A stretch of 64,000 nucleotides of DNA from Candidatus Helarchaeota archaeon (GTDB lineage Archaea > Asgardarchaeota > Lokiarchaeia > Helarchaeales > RDOG01). Location of the stretch: positions 454,451 to 518,450 of the forward strand of contig JAHPZH010000003.1 in assembly GCA_019058315.1 (NCBI GenBank), given 5' to 3'. Position 1 is the stretch's first letter. Each line of letters begins with the position of its first letter. The notes below the pieces were generated by a model, which saw nothing but the letters and a program-made list of their open reading frames with translations, did no database searches and had not been told where the DNA came from. The position numbers and the translations under genes were made by a program. Of this stretch, positions 18,128 through 27,341 are shown piece by piece.

Positions 18128-18176
18128 ATTTAAAACTTTTTTTTAATTTTTTAATTCTTTTTATTTTTTTTCATAT
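18128..18176 (+). terminator. T-rich terminator after surface protein 1
   Basis: Several successive T runs of 5 to 9 bases follow the stop codon at 18123 on the coding strand, with no hairpin needed. This matches the oligo-T termination signals of archaeal RNA polymerase. Similar T runs follow the paralogue at 20820-20832. Confidence 0.45.
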
Positions 18177-18225
18177 TTAGATTTGATTTATTTTGTAAAA
18201 AAATTTTTATTCCAAAAAAAAATAA

Positions 18226-18272
18226 ATAGAACTACTTCTCTTAAAAAAATTAATTATATAGGAGAAAATAAA
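18226..18272 (+). promoter_or_regulatory. Conserved leader with Shine-Dalgarno, second copy
   Basis: Second copy of the leader described at 16478: AATAGAACTACTTCTC followed after an AT stretch by TATATAGGAGAAAATAAATTG. It places the start of the downstream gene at the TTG at 18273, not at an in-frame start 90 bases upstream whose extra 30 codons simply translate the leader. Confidence 0.55.
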
Positions 18273-20810
18273 TTGAGAAAAAATAAAACTAGTTTATTTA
18301 TCTTTGGACTATCAATTACATTAGTTATTTTCTTTTCCATTGGTCTTCATTCTCAAATGATCGGCAATTCAATTAACGGAAACGCGAATGGCTTAATTCC
18401 ACGTAGGGGAGATTCGGATGAACTTTATGCTCTTAATGGATCTTTCAATGTTACTCAAGGATTGTCTTGGTTAAATGAAATTACTGTTCTCGATGACACT
18501 TTTTTGGACAACAACTTAACTGTTGGTGATAGAATTCGTTTTACTATAACAGAGATAAATAGCTCTACCGTAAATATTAGTGGAAGTTTGAATACTGGAG
18601 AGACTGTATTCGCTAAGTCTGAGTATTTTAATAGTACATCAGGAGACTGGAATCTTGATGAAAATCAGTCAGAATCGTTGTTGAGCATTTATAACGGCAC
18701 AGATAGTATTAATTTACCTTTTATGCCTGGAACCTATAATTGGTATACTCCATTGATTGAAATAGGTATGAACTTTTTTCATACTCCATATTATGATTGT
18801 CTTCCTTCAGACTTTAGTGCAGCTAATCATACTATAGTGAATTCTTCCTATGTAATATTTTTAATGTCTGGATCGACAACCTTTAATTTTAATTATACAA
18901 CATCTGGTAATTTATCAATTTGGAATATATGGAATGGCACTGCAGGAAATAATGGATCAGAGCCTAATAGCTATAGAATGGTACATGTTTTCAATAATAT
19001 GGGAGTTTGTACATTAAGCCAATTTTATATAAATGGAACAAGTTGGGATTTAGTATTTGAAATAAAAAATCTAAGAATGGGTCCAGCATATCCATTTGAC
19101 TTCGGTAATATAATAGGTAATTATAAATACAACGTTACTGTAGCAAATAATTCAGCAAATTTTCCTATAATTATGACTGCAGGAGATACAATCTATAATA
19201 CAATCCAAACTATAATACCTAATTTTGATCTTGGTTCTGGTGATTTTGCGGATACAGCTCTTGGTATTTGGGAATATATTAATAGCACGGATGGTTCTAA
19301 CGAAACATCTCCAGTTGTCGGCATGGCTTCGTATAATAAAACAAATTCATTTGATGTAGGAATACCATGTCAATATATGTCTGTTGATCTCGATGCATTT
19401 TTTACGTATTTTCAAATGATCTCTTTCAATTTTATTCCATTAGACTTCTTTGCAGTAAACCATACGATAATAAATTTTACTCGTTTTGTATTTAGAATGG
19501 GCGACCCAGCAACCGTAGTCCACTACAATTATTCTCAAGATCTTTCAACTAATAATATAGCAGGGACTTGGACTGTTTGGAATGGAACTGCAGGGAATGA
19601 CGGGACGGAACCAGGTACTATATTAGCGACAATTACTTTCAATAGCCAAGGAGTTCGTACTATACAACGAATGTATCAAAGTGGAGCATCGGGTTGGGAG
19701 TTAATCCTTGAAATTGTACTTCAAGAACCCTATATAGTTTCAGTTTCAAGAGATCCATCTAGCCCAAGTAACCTGGATTCGGTTAATGTCTCTGTCCATA
19801 TTTCCGATACTGAAGGAGTAGACACTGTTTTAATCAATTCAAATCATACAGGTACCCCATTAAATTATGAAATGAACTTCCTATCAGGCAGTTATCAAGA
19901 TGGTTATTGGAACTATACTATTCCTGCCTGTTCCGCTGGATCTATAATTACTTATTCAATCTGGGCGAATGATACATCTAACAATACAGACACTGCTGGC
20001 CCCTACCAATATCTCATAAGTGCCATATATCCATATGACTTTGGTAATATTTTGGGCACTTATACATACAGGGTTACTGCTGTAAATCCGGTTTTTTATT
20101 TTCCTGTTGTTGTCGGAGACATGTTCTATGGTTCTGTTATTAATATATTACGTGACGTTGATCTCGGTGCTGGGGATTATGCGGACGTTGCGAATGGTAC
20201 ATGGAGTTATTATAATAGCACAGATTATTCGACTACAAATTATACAGATGTATTTCTATCTGTATACAACCACACACATTCATTTAATTCTCCCTTTGGT
20301 ATACACCATTATGTTACAGTATTAACATCGATTATGATGAATTATGGAATAATGAATTTCAATTTTCTTCCTTTAGACTTCTTTGCAGCTAATGAGACTA
20401 TTGTAAATGTGATTCATACAGTATTGATAATGAGTGACCCAGCAAGTGAATGCCACTATAGTTTTACTCATGATCTTTCTACTACCAGTATTGCGGGAAC
20501 ATGGAATATTTGGAATGGAACTGCAGCGAATAACGGGACTGAACCAGGCACTTATTTACTTAGTTTTACTTTCAACAGTAATGGAATACTTACTTTGGAG
20601 CGTATGTACGTAAATGGAACTTCGGATTGGGAATTAATACTTGAACTTACCCTTATAAAAGAAGAAGGAGGAGAAGCTCCGCTTGGCTTATTATTAGCAG
20701 CTTTAACTGGTGGTGGCGGAGATATGGGGATGATGATTCTTATAATAGCAGTAATTGCCGGAATTGCCATTGCCGTTATATCAATAGCTATTGTAAAAGC
20801 GAAAAAATAA
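18273..20810 (+). CDS. Surface protein with three repeat domains, an Ig/Fn3-like domain and C-terminal anchor (paralogue 2)
   Basis: This protein of 845 residues is an enlarged paralogue of the preceding gene. It has an N-terminal export segment (FIFGLSITLVIFFSIGLHS), two domains matching those of paralogue 1, then an inserted beta-sandwich-like segment of about 100 residues (VSVSRDPSSPSNLDSVNVSV ... SIWANDTSNNTDTAGPY) that looks like an Ig or fibronectin-type domain, then a third copy of the 215-residue domain and a Gly-rich spacer plus C-terminal helix ending IVKAKK. The domains carry the same DFFAANHTIVN-like and WNIWNGTAGNNG-like motifs. Many N-glycosylation sequons suggest a heavily glycosylated envelope protein. 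Domain duplication explains the size difference. Confidence 0.82.
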   Translation: MRKNKTSLFIFGLSITLVIFFSIGLHSQMIGNSINGNANGLIPRRGDSDELYALNGSFNVTQGLSWLNEITVLDDTFLDNNLTVGDRIRFTITEINSSTVNISGSLNTGETVFAKSEYFNSTSGDWNLDENQSESLLSIYNGTDSINLPFMPGTYNWYTPLIEIGMNFFHTPYYDCLPSDFSAANHTIVNSSYVIFLMSGSTTFNFNYTTSGNLSIWNIWNGTAGNNGSEPNSYRMVHVFNNMGVCTLSQFYINGTSWDLVFEIKNLRMGPAYPFDFGNIIGNYKYNVTVANNSANFPIIMTAGDTIYNTIQTIIPNFDLGSGDFADTALGIWEYINSTDGSNETSPVVGMASYNKTNSFDVGIPCQYMSVDLDAFFTYFQMISFNFIPLDFFAVNHTIINFTRFVFRMGDPATVVHYNYSQDLSTNNIAGTWTVWNGTAGNDGTEPGTILATITFNSQGVRTIQRMYQSGASGWELILEIVLQEPYIVSVSRDPSSPSNLDSVNVSVHISDTEGVDTVLINSNHTGTPLNYEMNFLSGSYQDGYWNYTIPACSAGSIITYSIWANDTSNNTDTAGPYQYLISAIYPYDFGNILGTYTYRVTAVNPVFYFPVVVGDMFYGSVINILRDVDLGAGDYADVANGTWSYYNSTDYSTTNYTDVFLSVYNHTHSFNSPFGIHHYVTVLTSIMMNYGIMNFNFLPLDFFAANETIVNVIHTVLIMSDPASECHYSFTHDLSTTSIAGTWNIWNGTAANNGTEPGTYLLSFTFNSNGILTLERMYVNGTSDWELILELTLIKEEGGEAPLGLLLAALTGGGGDMGMMILIIAVIAGIAIAVISIAIVKAKK

Positions 20811-20947
20811 CTTCATTTATTCTTTTTTTTTATTATTTATATCCGAACTTTTCTCATTTCATTATTTTTTTTAATTTAGCGATTATTTTAAAATATATTT
20901 TTCGTAATTATACTTATTAGACCATAGAATTAGGATCTGGTAGAAAA

Positions 20948-23275
20948 ATGACACTGGCTAAAGATTTTAGTGATGAACAATCACAATCTCGCTCAAAAAA
21001 GATGAAAGAGCGGATTTTAAATGAAAAACATCGAATTTGTATCGAAAGAGCGAGGTTATTAACAGAATCTTATAAAAAAACTGAGGGAGAACACCCTTAT
21101 ATACGGTTCTCAAAGGCGTTTAAAAATGTCCTTGAAAATATGACTATTTTTATCCAAGATGATGAATTAATAGTGGGTAATAGGACGAGTAAGCCTTTGG
21201 GGGGACCACTTTATCCAGAAATCAGAGTTGATTGGATCCAAAGTGATATAGACTCTATTTCAGAAAGGGAAATACAGCCACAATATATATCAGAAGAAGA
21301 TAGAAAGGAATTAAAGGAAAAAATTTTACCATATTGGGTAGATAAGACAATTCAGTATAAATTTACACAAAAAATGGACGAACAAATGCGTCAAGATTAT
21401 ATTAATATGGTTTTTATTTCTGAGGTTCAAATGATTAACGGGATCGGTCATTTAGTCCTTAATCATGAAAAGATAATTAGTAGAGGGATAAAAAGTATAA
21501 TAGAAGAGGCAAAAAAAAGGAGAGAATATTTTAAGAATAATAATGAACTTGAAAGAGCTGCTTTTTTAGATGCATTAATTATTTCATCACAAGCGGCAAT
21601 TAATTTTGCTAAAAGGTATTCAAAAAGAGCCGCAGAAATGGCTGAAATCGAAAAAGATGAGATAAGAAAAAATGAATTAAAAAAAATAGCAGAAATTTGT
21701 GATTGGATTCCAGAGAATCCTGCTAGATCTTTTTACGAAGCCTTACAAGCCTTATGGTTTAACCAATTACTCGTTCAAATTGAACAAGGGGGAGTTGCTA
21801 TCTCTGTGGGGAGATTTGACAAAATCCTATACCCTTACTATAAGAAAGACCTAGAAAAAGGTTTTATAACGCCGGAAAAGGCTCAAGAATTAATTGAATG
21901 TTTTTTTATCAAAATGTCTGAAATTAATAATGTTCTTTTAAGCATGGGACTAACTGCCGGAGAAGGACCCCCAACAGCTCAAAACTTAATTATCGGGGGA
22001 ATTGGTGAGGATGGAGAGGATATAACAAACGAATTGACATATTTAACTTTAGATGCTTATGCAAATATTCATACTTATCAGCCAAATTTTTCAGTAAGGG
22101 TAAGTAAGAAATCACCACCCGAATTTCTGGAAAGAGTAGCCAAATACCTAATTCAGGGAACGATGATGGAACTCTTTGGAGACGAAGTTATTATAAATGC
22201 TATGATTAACAGGGGTTATAATAAAAAAGACGCAATGGATTATGCCATTGCCGGATGTGTAGAACCGAATGCTCCAGGGTTTACTTTTGGTTCCACAAAT
22301 TCCAATCAATTTAATTCTCCATTAGCTTTAGATTATGCTTTAAAGAAATTAAAGGAAGCAGATACTTTTGACGATATAATGGATGCATATAAAAAAGAAT
22401 TGAAGCATTATACAAATATAGTAGTAGATGTCATGCGTCTTCTAGATGAGACCTTCGCTGAGAATGTTCCTTCTCCGTATATTTCCATGAATGTGGATAA
22501 TTGTATTCAAAATGGCAAAGATGTGACTCAAGGAGGAGCTAAATATAATTTTACAGGACCTCAATTAATCGGACTCTCAACTACAGCAGATGCTCTCGCA
22601 GTTATTAAAAAATTTGTATTTGATGAGCCTACATTCACGTTAGATGAAATTAAAAAGATGTTAAAAAAGAATTTTAGAAAAAATAAAGATGTTAGGCAAC
22701 TATTCATAAATAAAGCCCCTAAGTTTGGAAATGATGATGATTATGTAGATAAAATTGCTTGTGAAATAGCTGAAATCTACGCTAATGAAATTAATCCACA
22801 TAAAAATTATCGGGGAGGGTATTTTAATCCAGGTTTATATTCAACAACATTTTATATGGCATTTGGATCATTCTTAGAAGCCAGTGCAGATGGCAGAAAA
22901 GCGGCAGAACCGATAGGAAATGGTGTTGGTCCTACAAATAATATGGATAAATTAGGTCCAACTGCAATAATAAAATCAGCAGCAAAAATAAATCAAGAAA
23001 ATCTGTGTAATGGAACCGTACTGAATTTAAGATTTCACCCCAGTTCAATAGAAATGGATTCATTAGTAGATTTAGTGAACACATACTTTAATCTTGGGGG
23101 TTCTCAAGTTCAATTTAACATTGTATCTCCAGAAATTTTAAAAGATGCACAACTTAATCCCGATAATTATAAAGGTCTTCTTGTGAGAATTGCTGGATAT
23201 TCTGTTTTGTTTACTCAATTATCTAAGGCTGCACAAGACGAAATAATTTCTCGTACAGAACTTAAATGTTCATAA
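20948..23275 (+). CDS. Glycyl radical enzyme of the PFL2/glycerol-dehydratase-like family
   Basis: This 775-residue protein is a second, distinct glycyl radical enzyme. The thiyl Cys is Cys437 in AIAGCVEPNAPG and the radical Gly is Gly750 in RIAGYSVLFTQLSKAAQDE. GCVE with Glu after Cys points to a dehydratase, lyase or decarboxylase and not to pyruvate formate-lyase. NDDDYVD near the C-terminal third and the final QDEIISRTE are standard for the family. It is clearly diverged from the enzyme at 6090-8486, so the two probably act on different substrates. It is a single gene with no activase or microcompartment gene beside it. Confidence 0.93.
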   Translation: MTLAKDFSDEQSQSRSKKMKERILNEKHRICIERARLLTESYKKTEGEHPYIRFSKAFKNVLENMTIFIQDDELIVGNRTSKPLGGPLYPEIRVDWIQSDIDSISEREIQPQYISEEDRKELKEKILPYWVDKTIQYKFTQKMDEQMRQDYINMVFISEVQMINGIGHLVLNHEKIISRGIKSIIEEAKKRREYFKNNNELERAAFLDALIISSQAAINFAKRYSKRAAEMAEIEKDEIRKNELKKIAEICDWIPENPARSFYEALQALWFNQLLVQIEQGGVAISVGRFDKILYPYYKKDLEKGFITPEKAQELIECFFIKMSEINNVLLSMGLTAGEGPPTAQNLIIGGIGEDGEDITNELTYLTLDAYANIHTYQPNFSVRVSKKSPPEFLERVAKYLIQGTMMELFGDEVIINAMINRGYNKKDAMDYAIAGCVEPNAPGFTFGSTNSNQFNSPLALDYALKKLKEADTFDDIMDAYKKELKHYTNIVVDVMRLLDETFAENVPSPYISMNVDNCIQNGKDVTQGGAKYNFTGPQLIGLSTTADALAVIKKFVFDEPTFTLDEIKKMLKKNFRKNKDVRQLFINKAPKFGNDDDYVDKIACEIAEIYANEINPHKNYRGGYFNPGLYSTTFYMAFGSFLEASADGRKAAEPIGNGVGPTNNMDKLGPTAIIKSAAKINQENLCNGTVLNLRFHPSSIEMDSLVDLVNTYFNLGGSQVQFNIVSPEILKDAQLNPDNYKGLLVRIAGYSVLFTQLSKAAQDEIISRTELKCS

Positions 23276-23318
23276 TATGAAATTTTACTTAAACTTGATA
23301 ATAAATTAGGGAATTTAT

Positions 23319-23522
23319 TTGGATAAAATAACAATAATACTGATTATAATTTCAAATATTTTAGTTGGAATAATCGCTTTTTTTTCCATAACTTTGATAT
23401 TTTTTCCACAATATCAACCTCTTGACAGATTATATACCATAATTATTATAGTTATTTGTATCATAGTATTAGCACTTATTTGGTCACCAGATATTTTAGA
23501 AGTTTTGTGGTTTATTAGATAG
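23319..23522 (+). CDS. Small two-helix membrane protein
   Basis: This 67-residue protein consists almost wholly of two membrane helices (IILIIISNILVGIIAFF and IIIIVICIIVLALIW) joined by a short polar loop (FPQYQPLDRLY). It starts at TTG with a weak purine-rich site upstream. It follows the glycyl radical enzyme by 43 bp on the same strand and may share its message, but no functional link is evident. Not recognised as a known family. Confidence 0.5.
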   Translation: MDKITIILIIISNILVGIIAFFSITLIFFPQYQPLDRLYTIIIIVICIIVLALIWSPDILEVLWFIR

Positions 23523-23573
23523 TTTATTATGATCTTGATAAATTAACAAATTAGTTGAATTAAATTATTGAAG

Positions 23574-24443
23574 ATGAGAATTATGAGTAGTGAATGGAAT
23601 CACAATTACATTAAAACTAATAATATTAATATGCACTATGTTACTCAAGGCGAGGGGCAATTAATGGTTCTTTTACATGGTTTTCCAGAATTCTGGTATT
23701 CATGGAGATTTCAAATTAAAGAACTTGGCAAATACTTTAAAGTGGTCGCTCCAGATTTGCGTGGATATAACAAGACCGACAAGCCAGAAGGGGTCGAGAA
23801 TTATAAAATTAATATTTTAATAAATGACATCTTAGGTCTGGTAAAAGGTCTTGGAGAAGAAAAGGCTATCATAGTAGGACACGATTGGGGAGGGGCTATA
23901 AGTTGGGAATATGCAAAATGCTTTCCAGATAATACTGAAAAATTAATTATTTTAAATTGTCCACCTATTAATGTCCTCCAAAAAGCAATGGGAACAAATA
24001 AAGAACAAGCTAGACGTTCTCAGTATATCGTCTTCTTTCAACAGCCTGAAGCTCCAGAACAGATGTTAAGTGCCAGCAACTATGCTGGACTAAAATCGAC
24101 ATATAAAAGTATGGCTGTAAAGAAAGAGCTTTGGGATAAAGAAACCTTAGATAAATTTGTAGAAGCTTTAAAATTACCTACTCTTTCATGTGGTATTAAT
24201 TATTATCGTGCGTCGTTCCAATTTCCAATGAGGGCAAAACAACGGAAATTAAAGGTAAAATGTCCAACTTTAGTTATTTGGGGAGAACAAGATAATGCAC
24301 TTGGAAAGGAATTAACTTATCATTTTCCAGAAATAGTAGAAGGACCCTATACAATTAAATATATTCCCACAGCAGGACATTGGGTTCAACAGGAAGAACC
24401 TGAGTTAGTAAATAAATACCTTTTAGAATTTTTGGGAGTCTAA
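23574..24443 (+). CDS. Alpha/beta hydrolase, epoxide-hydrolase-like
   Basis: This protein of about 289 residues is an alpha/beta hydrolase. HGFPEFWYSWR gives the oxyanion-hole region, VGHDWGGAISWEYA places an Asp at the nucleophile elbow, and GHWVQQEEPE carries the catalytic His. An Asp nucleophile with HGFP and WYSWR is the pattern of epoxide hydrolases and haloalkane dehalogenases, and WGEQDNALG gives the acid region. An in-frame TTG at 23568 and a third start at 23583 are alternatives to the ATG chosen. It lies between the small membrane protein and a convergent phosphodiesterase and forms no obvious pathway with them. Confidence 0.85.
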   Translation: MRIMSSEWNHNYIKTNNINMHYVTQGEGQLMVLLHGFPEFWYSWRFQIKELGKYFKVVAPDLRGYNKTDKPEGVENYKINILINDILGLVKGLGEEKAIIVGHDWGGAISWEYAKCFPDNTEKLIILNCPPINVLQKAMGTNKEQARRSQYIVFFQQPEAPEQMLSASNYAGLKSTYKSMAVKKELWDKETLDKFVEALKLPTLSCGINYYRASFQFPMRAKQRKLKVKCPTLVIWGEQDNALGKELTYHFPEIVEGPYTIKYIPTAGHWVQQEEPELVNKYLLEFLGV

Positions 24444-24451
24444 AATCCTAT

Positions 24452-25084
24452 TCAAATTGTAAATACTATAGGAGGGTTAAGTTCGGACCCAAAACCCATA
24501 ACTGCTGATGAATTTATGAATGTAATTTCAGAATCATCAATTTTTTCTTTAAATATTCCATAACTCTCGTGAATGTGGCCGAAAATATGGTATTTTGGTT
24601 TTATTCGACTGATTGCTGCTGTAAGTAAATCCCTTGATCCAAGATGTTTATTCCTCCTTGTCAAATCTCCAATCCCAAAGGGAGGGAAATGTGTAATTAA
24701 TATATCTATCCCTGTTGGAATTAATTCCCATATTCCTTGAAGATTTTTTTGATTTTTTTTGCGATTTATTTGATCTACTAACCAATATTGCCATGATGTT
24801 CCCCAAATTTTTATATTTTCAATTTCTAATAATCCATGTTGTAAATAAGTTGCATTTGTTATCAATTCTGAAAGTTTTTCAGGAGGCATATCATGGTTAC
24901 CATCAATAATAATTTTATAATTATGAGGTAATCCACCTAAAAAATGATTAAAATCAATTAATGTCTTTTCACGATCGGATATATCACCTGCAAAAATGAA
25001 AATATCTCCATCTGGAATTTCTAGATTACTATGCATTCCATGGGTATCGGATGTACATACAACCTTCAAAATATATTGCTCCAA
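24452..25084 (-). CDS. Calcineurin-like metallophosphoesterase, MPPED-like
   Basis: This 210-residue protein carries the five metallophosphoesterase blocks in order: SDTHGMH, GDIS, DGNHD, THFPP and GHIHESYG. These bind a two-metal centre that hydrolyses phosphodiesters. The overall length and the IPDGDIFIFAGDIS and SRDLL segments resemble the MPPED1/2 (UPF0046) group found in eukaryotes and some bacteria, whose members hydrolyse cyclic nucleotides poorly. The true substrate is unknown. The gene is convergent with the alpha/beta hydrolase (8 bp between stops) and divergent from the LRR gene. Confidence 0.85.
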   Translation of the reverse strand: MEQYILKVVCTSDTHGMHSNLEIPDGDIFIFAGDISDREKTLIDFNHFLGGLPHNYKIIIDGNHDMPPEKLSELITNATYLQHGLLEIENIKIWGTSWQYWLVDQINRKKNQKNLQGIWELIPTGIDILITHFPPFGIGDLTRRNKHLGSRDLLTAAISRIKPKYHIFGHIHESYGIFKEKIDDSEITFINSSAVMGFGSELNPPIVFTI

Positions 25085-25182
25085 AATAAAAAAGAAATTT
25101 ACAAATTTATATTTCTGTTAGGGTAAATAAAAACAGTCAGAAATTTTTAGAATTCAAATTAATTCTGTCATTTCAATAGATT

Positions 25183-26358
25183 TTGAGAGAAAACAAATTG
25201 TCTGCAATAGTTAATAAAATCAAGAATATTAAAAGTAAGAAGGCACAGGAAGCAATTGAAAAATTACGTAAAAATTTCACCATATTTCCTACTGATCTTA
25301 AAATAAATGATAAGGGACAGTTAATAAAATTTGTATTAAATAAGAAAGGTCATTACTTTAGAAGAATTCCTGCGGGATTTAATGACTTTCCCGATTTGAT
25401 ACATTTAATTCTTTCAGAAAATGAGATAAATGAAATACAATATTTAGAAAACCTCACAAAATTAGAAAAATTGTATTTCTTTAAAAATAAGATAAAAAAA
25501 ATTGAGGGATTGGAGAATCTATCCAAATTAAAGGTACTGAATATAGCTCATAACCAACTTACAAAGATAGCCAATTTAGAAAATCTTTCGGAACTAAAAC
25601 AGTTAATTCTATACCAAAATAAAATCAAAAAGTTAGAGGGACTAGAAGGACTACCAAAATTAGAATTATTAAATTTTAGGAAGAATAAAATAACAAAAAT
25701 TGAAGCAATTAGTCATTTATCGCAATTAAAAAGTATAAGTCTGAGTTTTAATAATATTAAAAAAATAGAAGGATTAGATCAATTTCATAAATTAGAAGAA
25801 TTATATTTACGGCATAATCAAATTGAAAAAATAGAGGGATTGGATAATCTAACTAATTTAGAAATATTAGATCTTTCAGAAAATAAATTAATTAAAAAAA
25901 TTGAAGGATTAGACCATCTTACTAACCTAAAAATAATAGTATTGGGTAGTAATCAAATTAAAAAAATTGAAGGATTAGATAATCTATCAAATCTAGAACG
26001 TTTATGTCTTGATAAAAATCAAATAACTAGAATAGAGGGATTAGATCAACTTTCACAATTGAAAGATTTAGATTTATTATATAATCAGATTACACGATTA
26101 AAGGGAATAGAAAATCTTCTAAGCCTAAAAACTTTGAAAATTATTAAGAATAATTTAATAGCAGAAGATAAAAAAATTTATGATTCTGGTAGAACAGATA
26201 TCGTAAAGAGGTATAGGAAAAAGGTATTAAAAGAGCTAACTACAAGAGTTGAATTTTTACAAAGAAAAATGAATATGAAAGGATTAAGGTTAGTCGATTA
26301 TCAAAATATCAAAGAACAAATAGATGAAATATATAGGAGAATACAAGAATTCAACTAA
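25183..26358 (+). CDS. SDS22-like leucine-rich-repeat protein with C-terminal coiled coil
   Basis: This 391-residue cytoplasmic protein has about twelve 22-residue leucine-rich repeats between residues 65 and 325, of the form NLxxLExLxLxxNxIxKIEGLD. This is the SDS22 class, which in eukaryotes binds protein phosphatase 1. One unit carries a one-residue insertion (KLIKKIEGLD). After the repeats comes a charged helical tail (KRYRKKVLKELTTRVEFLQ), probably coiled coil. It starts at TTG. The repeats most likely bind another protein; no partner is identifiable in the window. Confidence 0.85.
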   Translation: MRENKLSAIVNKIKNIKSKKAQEAIEKLRKNFTIFPTDLKINDKGQLIKFVLNKKGHYFRRIPAGFNDFPDLIHLILSENEINEIQYLENLTKLEKLYFFKNKIKKIEGLENLSKLKVLNIAHNQLTKIANLENLSELKQLILYQNKIKKLEGLEGLPKLELLNFRKNKITKIEAISHLSQLKSISLSFNNIKKIEGLDQFHKLEELYLRHNQIEKIEGLDNLTNLEILDLSENKLIKKIEGLDHLTNLKIIVLGSNQIKKIEGLDNLSNLERLCLDKNQITRIEGLDQLSQLKDLDLLYNQITRLKGIENLLSLKTLKIIKNNLIAEDKKIYDSGRTDIVKRYRKKVLKELTTRVEFLQRKMNMKGLRLVDYQNIKEQIDEIYRRIQEFN

Positions 26359-26387
26359 TATTTCTATAATGAAAAAGGGTGGGAAAA

Positions 26388-27323
26388 ATGAAAATAGCAG
26401 CAATACAAATGATGGCTGAGTTTGCAAATGTAGAAGCAAATCTTAAAATTACTAAAAGACTTGCTAATCAAGCCTTTTCTGAGGGTGCAGAGTGGGTGAT
26501 TCTACCTGAGTTTTTTACATCTGCAATGGGCTTCCATAAAAAAATGCTTGATGTAGCAAGACCCATTGATAGTAAACCTATGCAATTGCTTAAAAATCTG
26601 GCTGTTAAGCATAATGGTGTTGTAGGCGGTTCTTTTATAGCATATCGTGGAGAAGATTGTTATAACACATTTGTATTAACTTTTCCAGAAGGATCAACTT
26701 ATTTTCATGATAAAGATCAACCCACTATGTGGGAAAATTGTTATTATTTAGGAGGAACAGATGACGGAATATTAAAAACTAGAGTTGGTAATATTGGTGT
26801 TGCACTTTGTTGGGAATTTGTGCGTGCTCGTACAGTTAAACGGTTGTTGAATAAAGTAGATTTAATAGTGGGTGGATCCTGCTGGTGGACAGTTCCCGAA
26901 GAGCTTCCACAGGGGTTTTCTCTAAAAACTCACGAACGTAATGTGGAAATTATGAGTGAAACACCATCTAGATTCGCACGAATGCTTGGAGTTCCTGTTA
27001 TTCATTCCGCACATGCTGGAAATTTTGAAGGAGGGATGCCAAACATGCCTGATTTTATCTATAAATCTTATTATTTAGGCGATACTCAAATAGTAGATGG
27101 TAGTGGAAAAATACTCACTCGATTGAAACGTGAAGAGGGAGAAGGTATTATTATAGCAGATATAGATATAACAAAAAAGTGGACCCCATCTGAATCCATC
27201 CCTAATCGTTTTTGGATACCAGATTTACCACAAGAGCTTATATTATCATGGGAATTTTTGAATAAACATGGAGAGAATTATTACAGTACAAAAACAAAAC
27301 CTTATTTAAAGAAAAATAAGTAA
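26388..27323 (+). CDS. Nitrilase-superfamily carbon-nitrogen hydrolase
   Basis: This protein of 311 residues has the full nitrilase catalytic triad: Glu41 in LPEFF, Lys109 in HDKDQP and Cys141 in ALCWEFVR. Members hydrolyse amides, carbamoyl compounds or nitriles, and the substrate cannot be told from the motifs. The ATG at 26388 is preceded by AAAGGGTGG and is preferred over an in-frame GTG at 26379. It follows the LRR gene on the same strand and is convergent with the DUF1326 gene at the end of the putative RiPP operon, with 18 bp between stops. Confidence 0.87.
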   Translation: MKIAAIQMMAEFANVEANLKITKRLANQAFSEGAEWVILPEFFTSAMGFHKKMLDVARPIDSKPMQLLKNLAVKHNGVVGGSFIAYRGEDCYNTFVLTFPEGSTYFHDKDQPTMWENCYYLGGTDDGILKTRVGNIGVALCWEFVRARTVKRLLNKVDLIVGGSCWWTVPEELPQGFSLKTHERNVEIMSETPSRFARMLGVPVIHSAHAGNFEGGMPNMPDFIYKSYYLGDTQIVDGSGKILTRLKREEGEGIIIADIDITKKWTPSESIPNRFWIPDLPQELILSWEFLNKHGENYYSTKTKPYLKKNK

Positions 27324-27341
27324 TCTGAAAAAATAAGGATA

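Noticed and set aside
18183..18272. In-frame 30-codon N-terminal extension of the second surface protein
   Set aside because: It translates a leader conserved with the paralogue, and the GGAG site and export segment point to the TTG at 18273.
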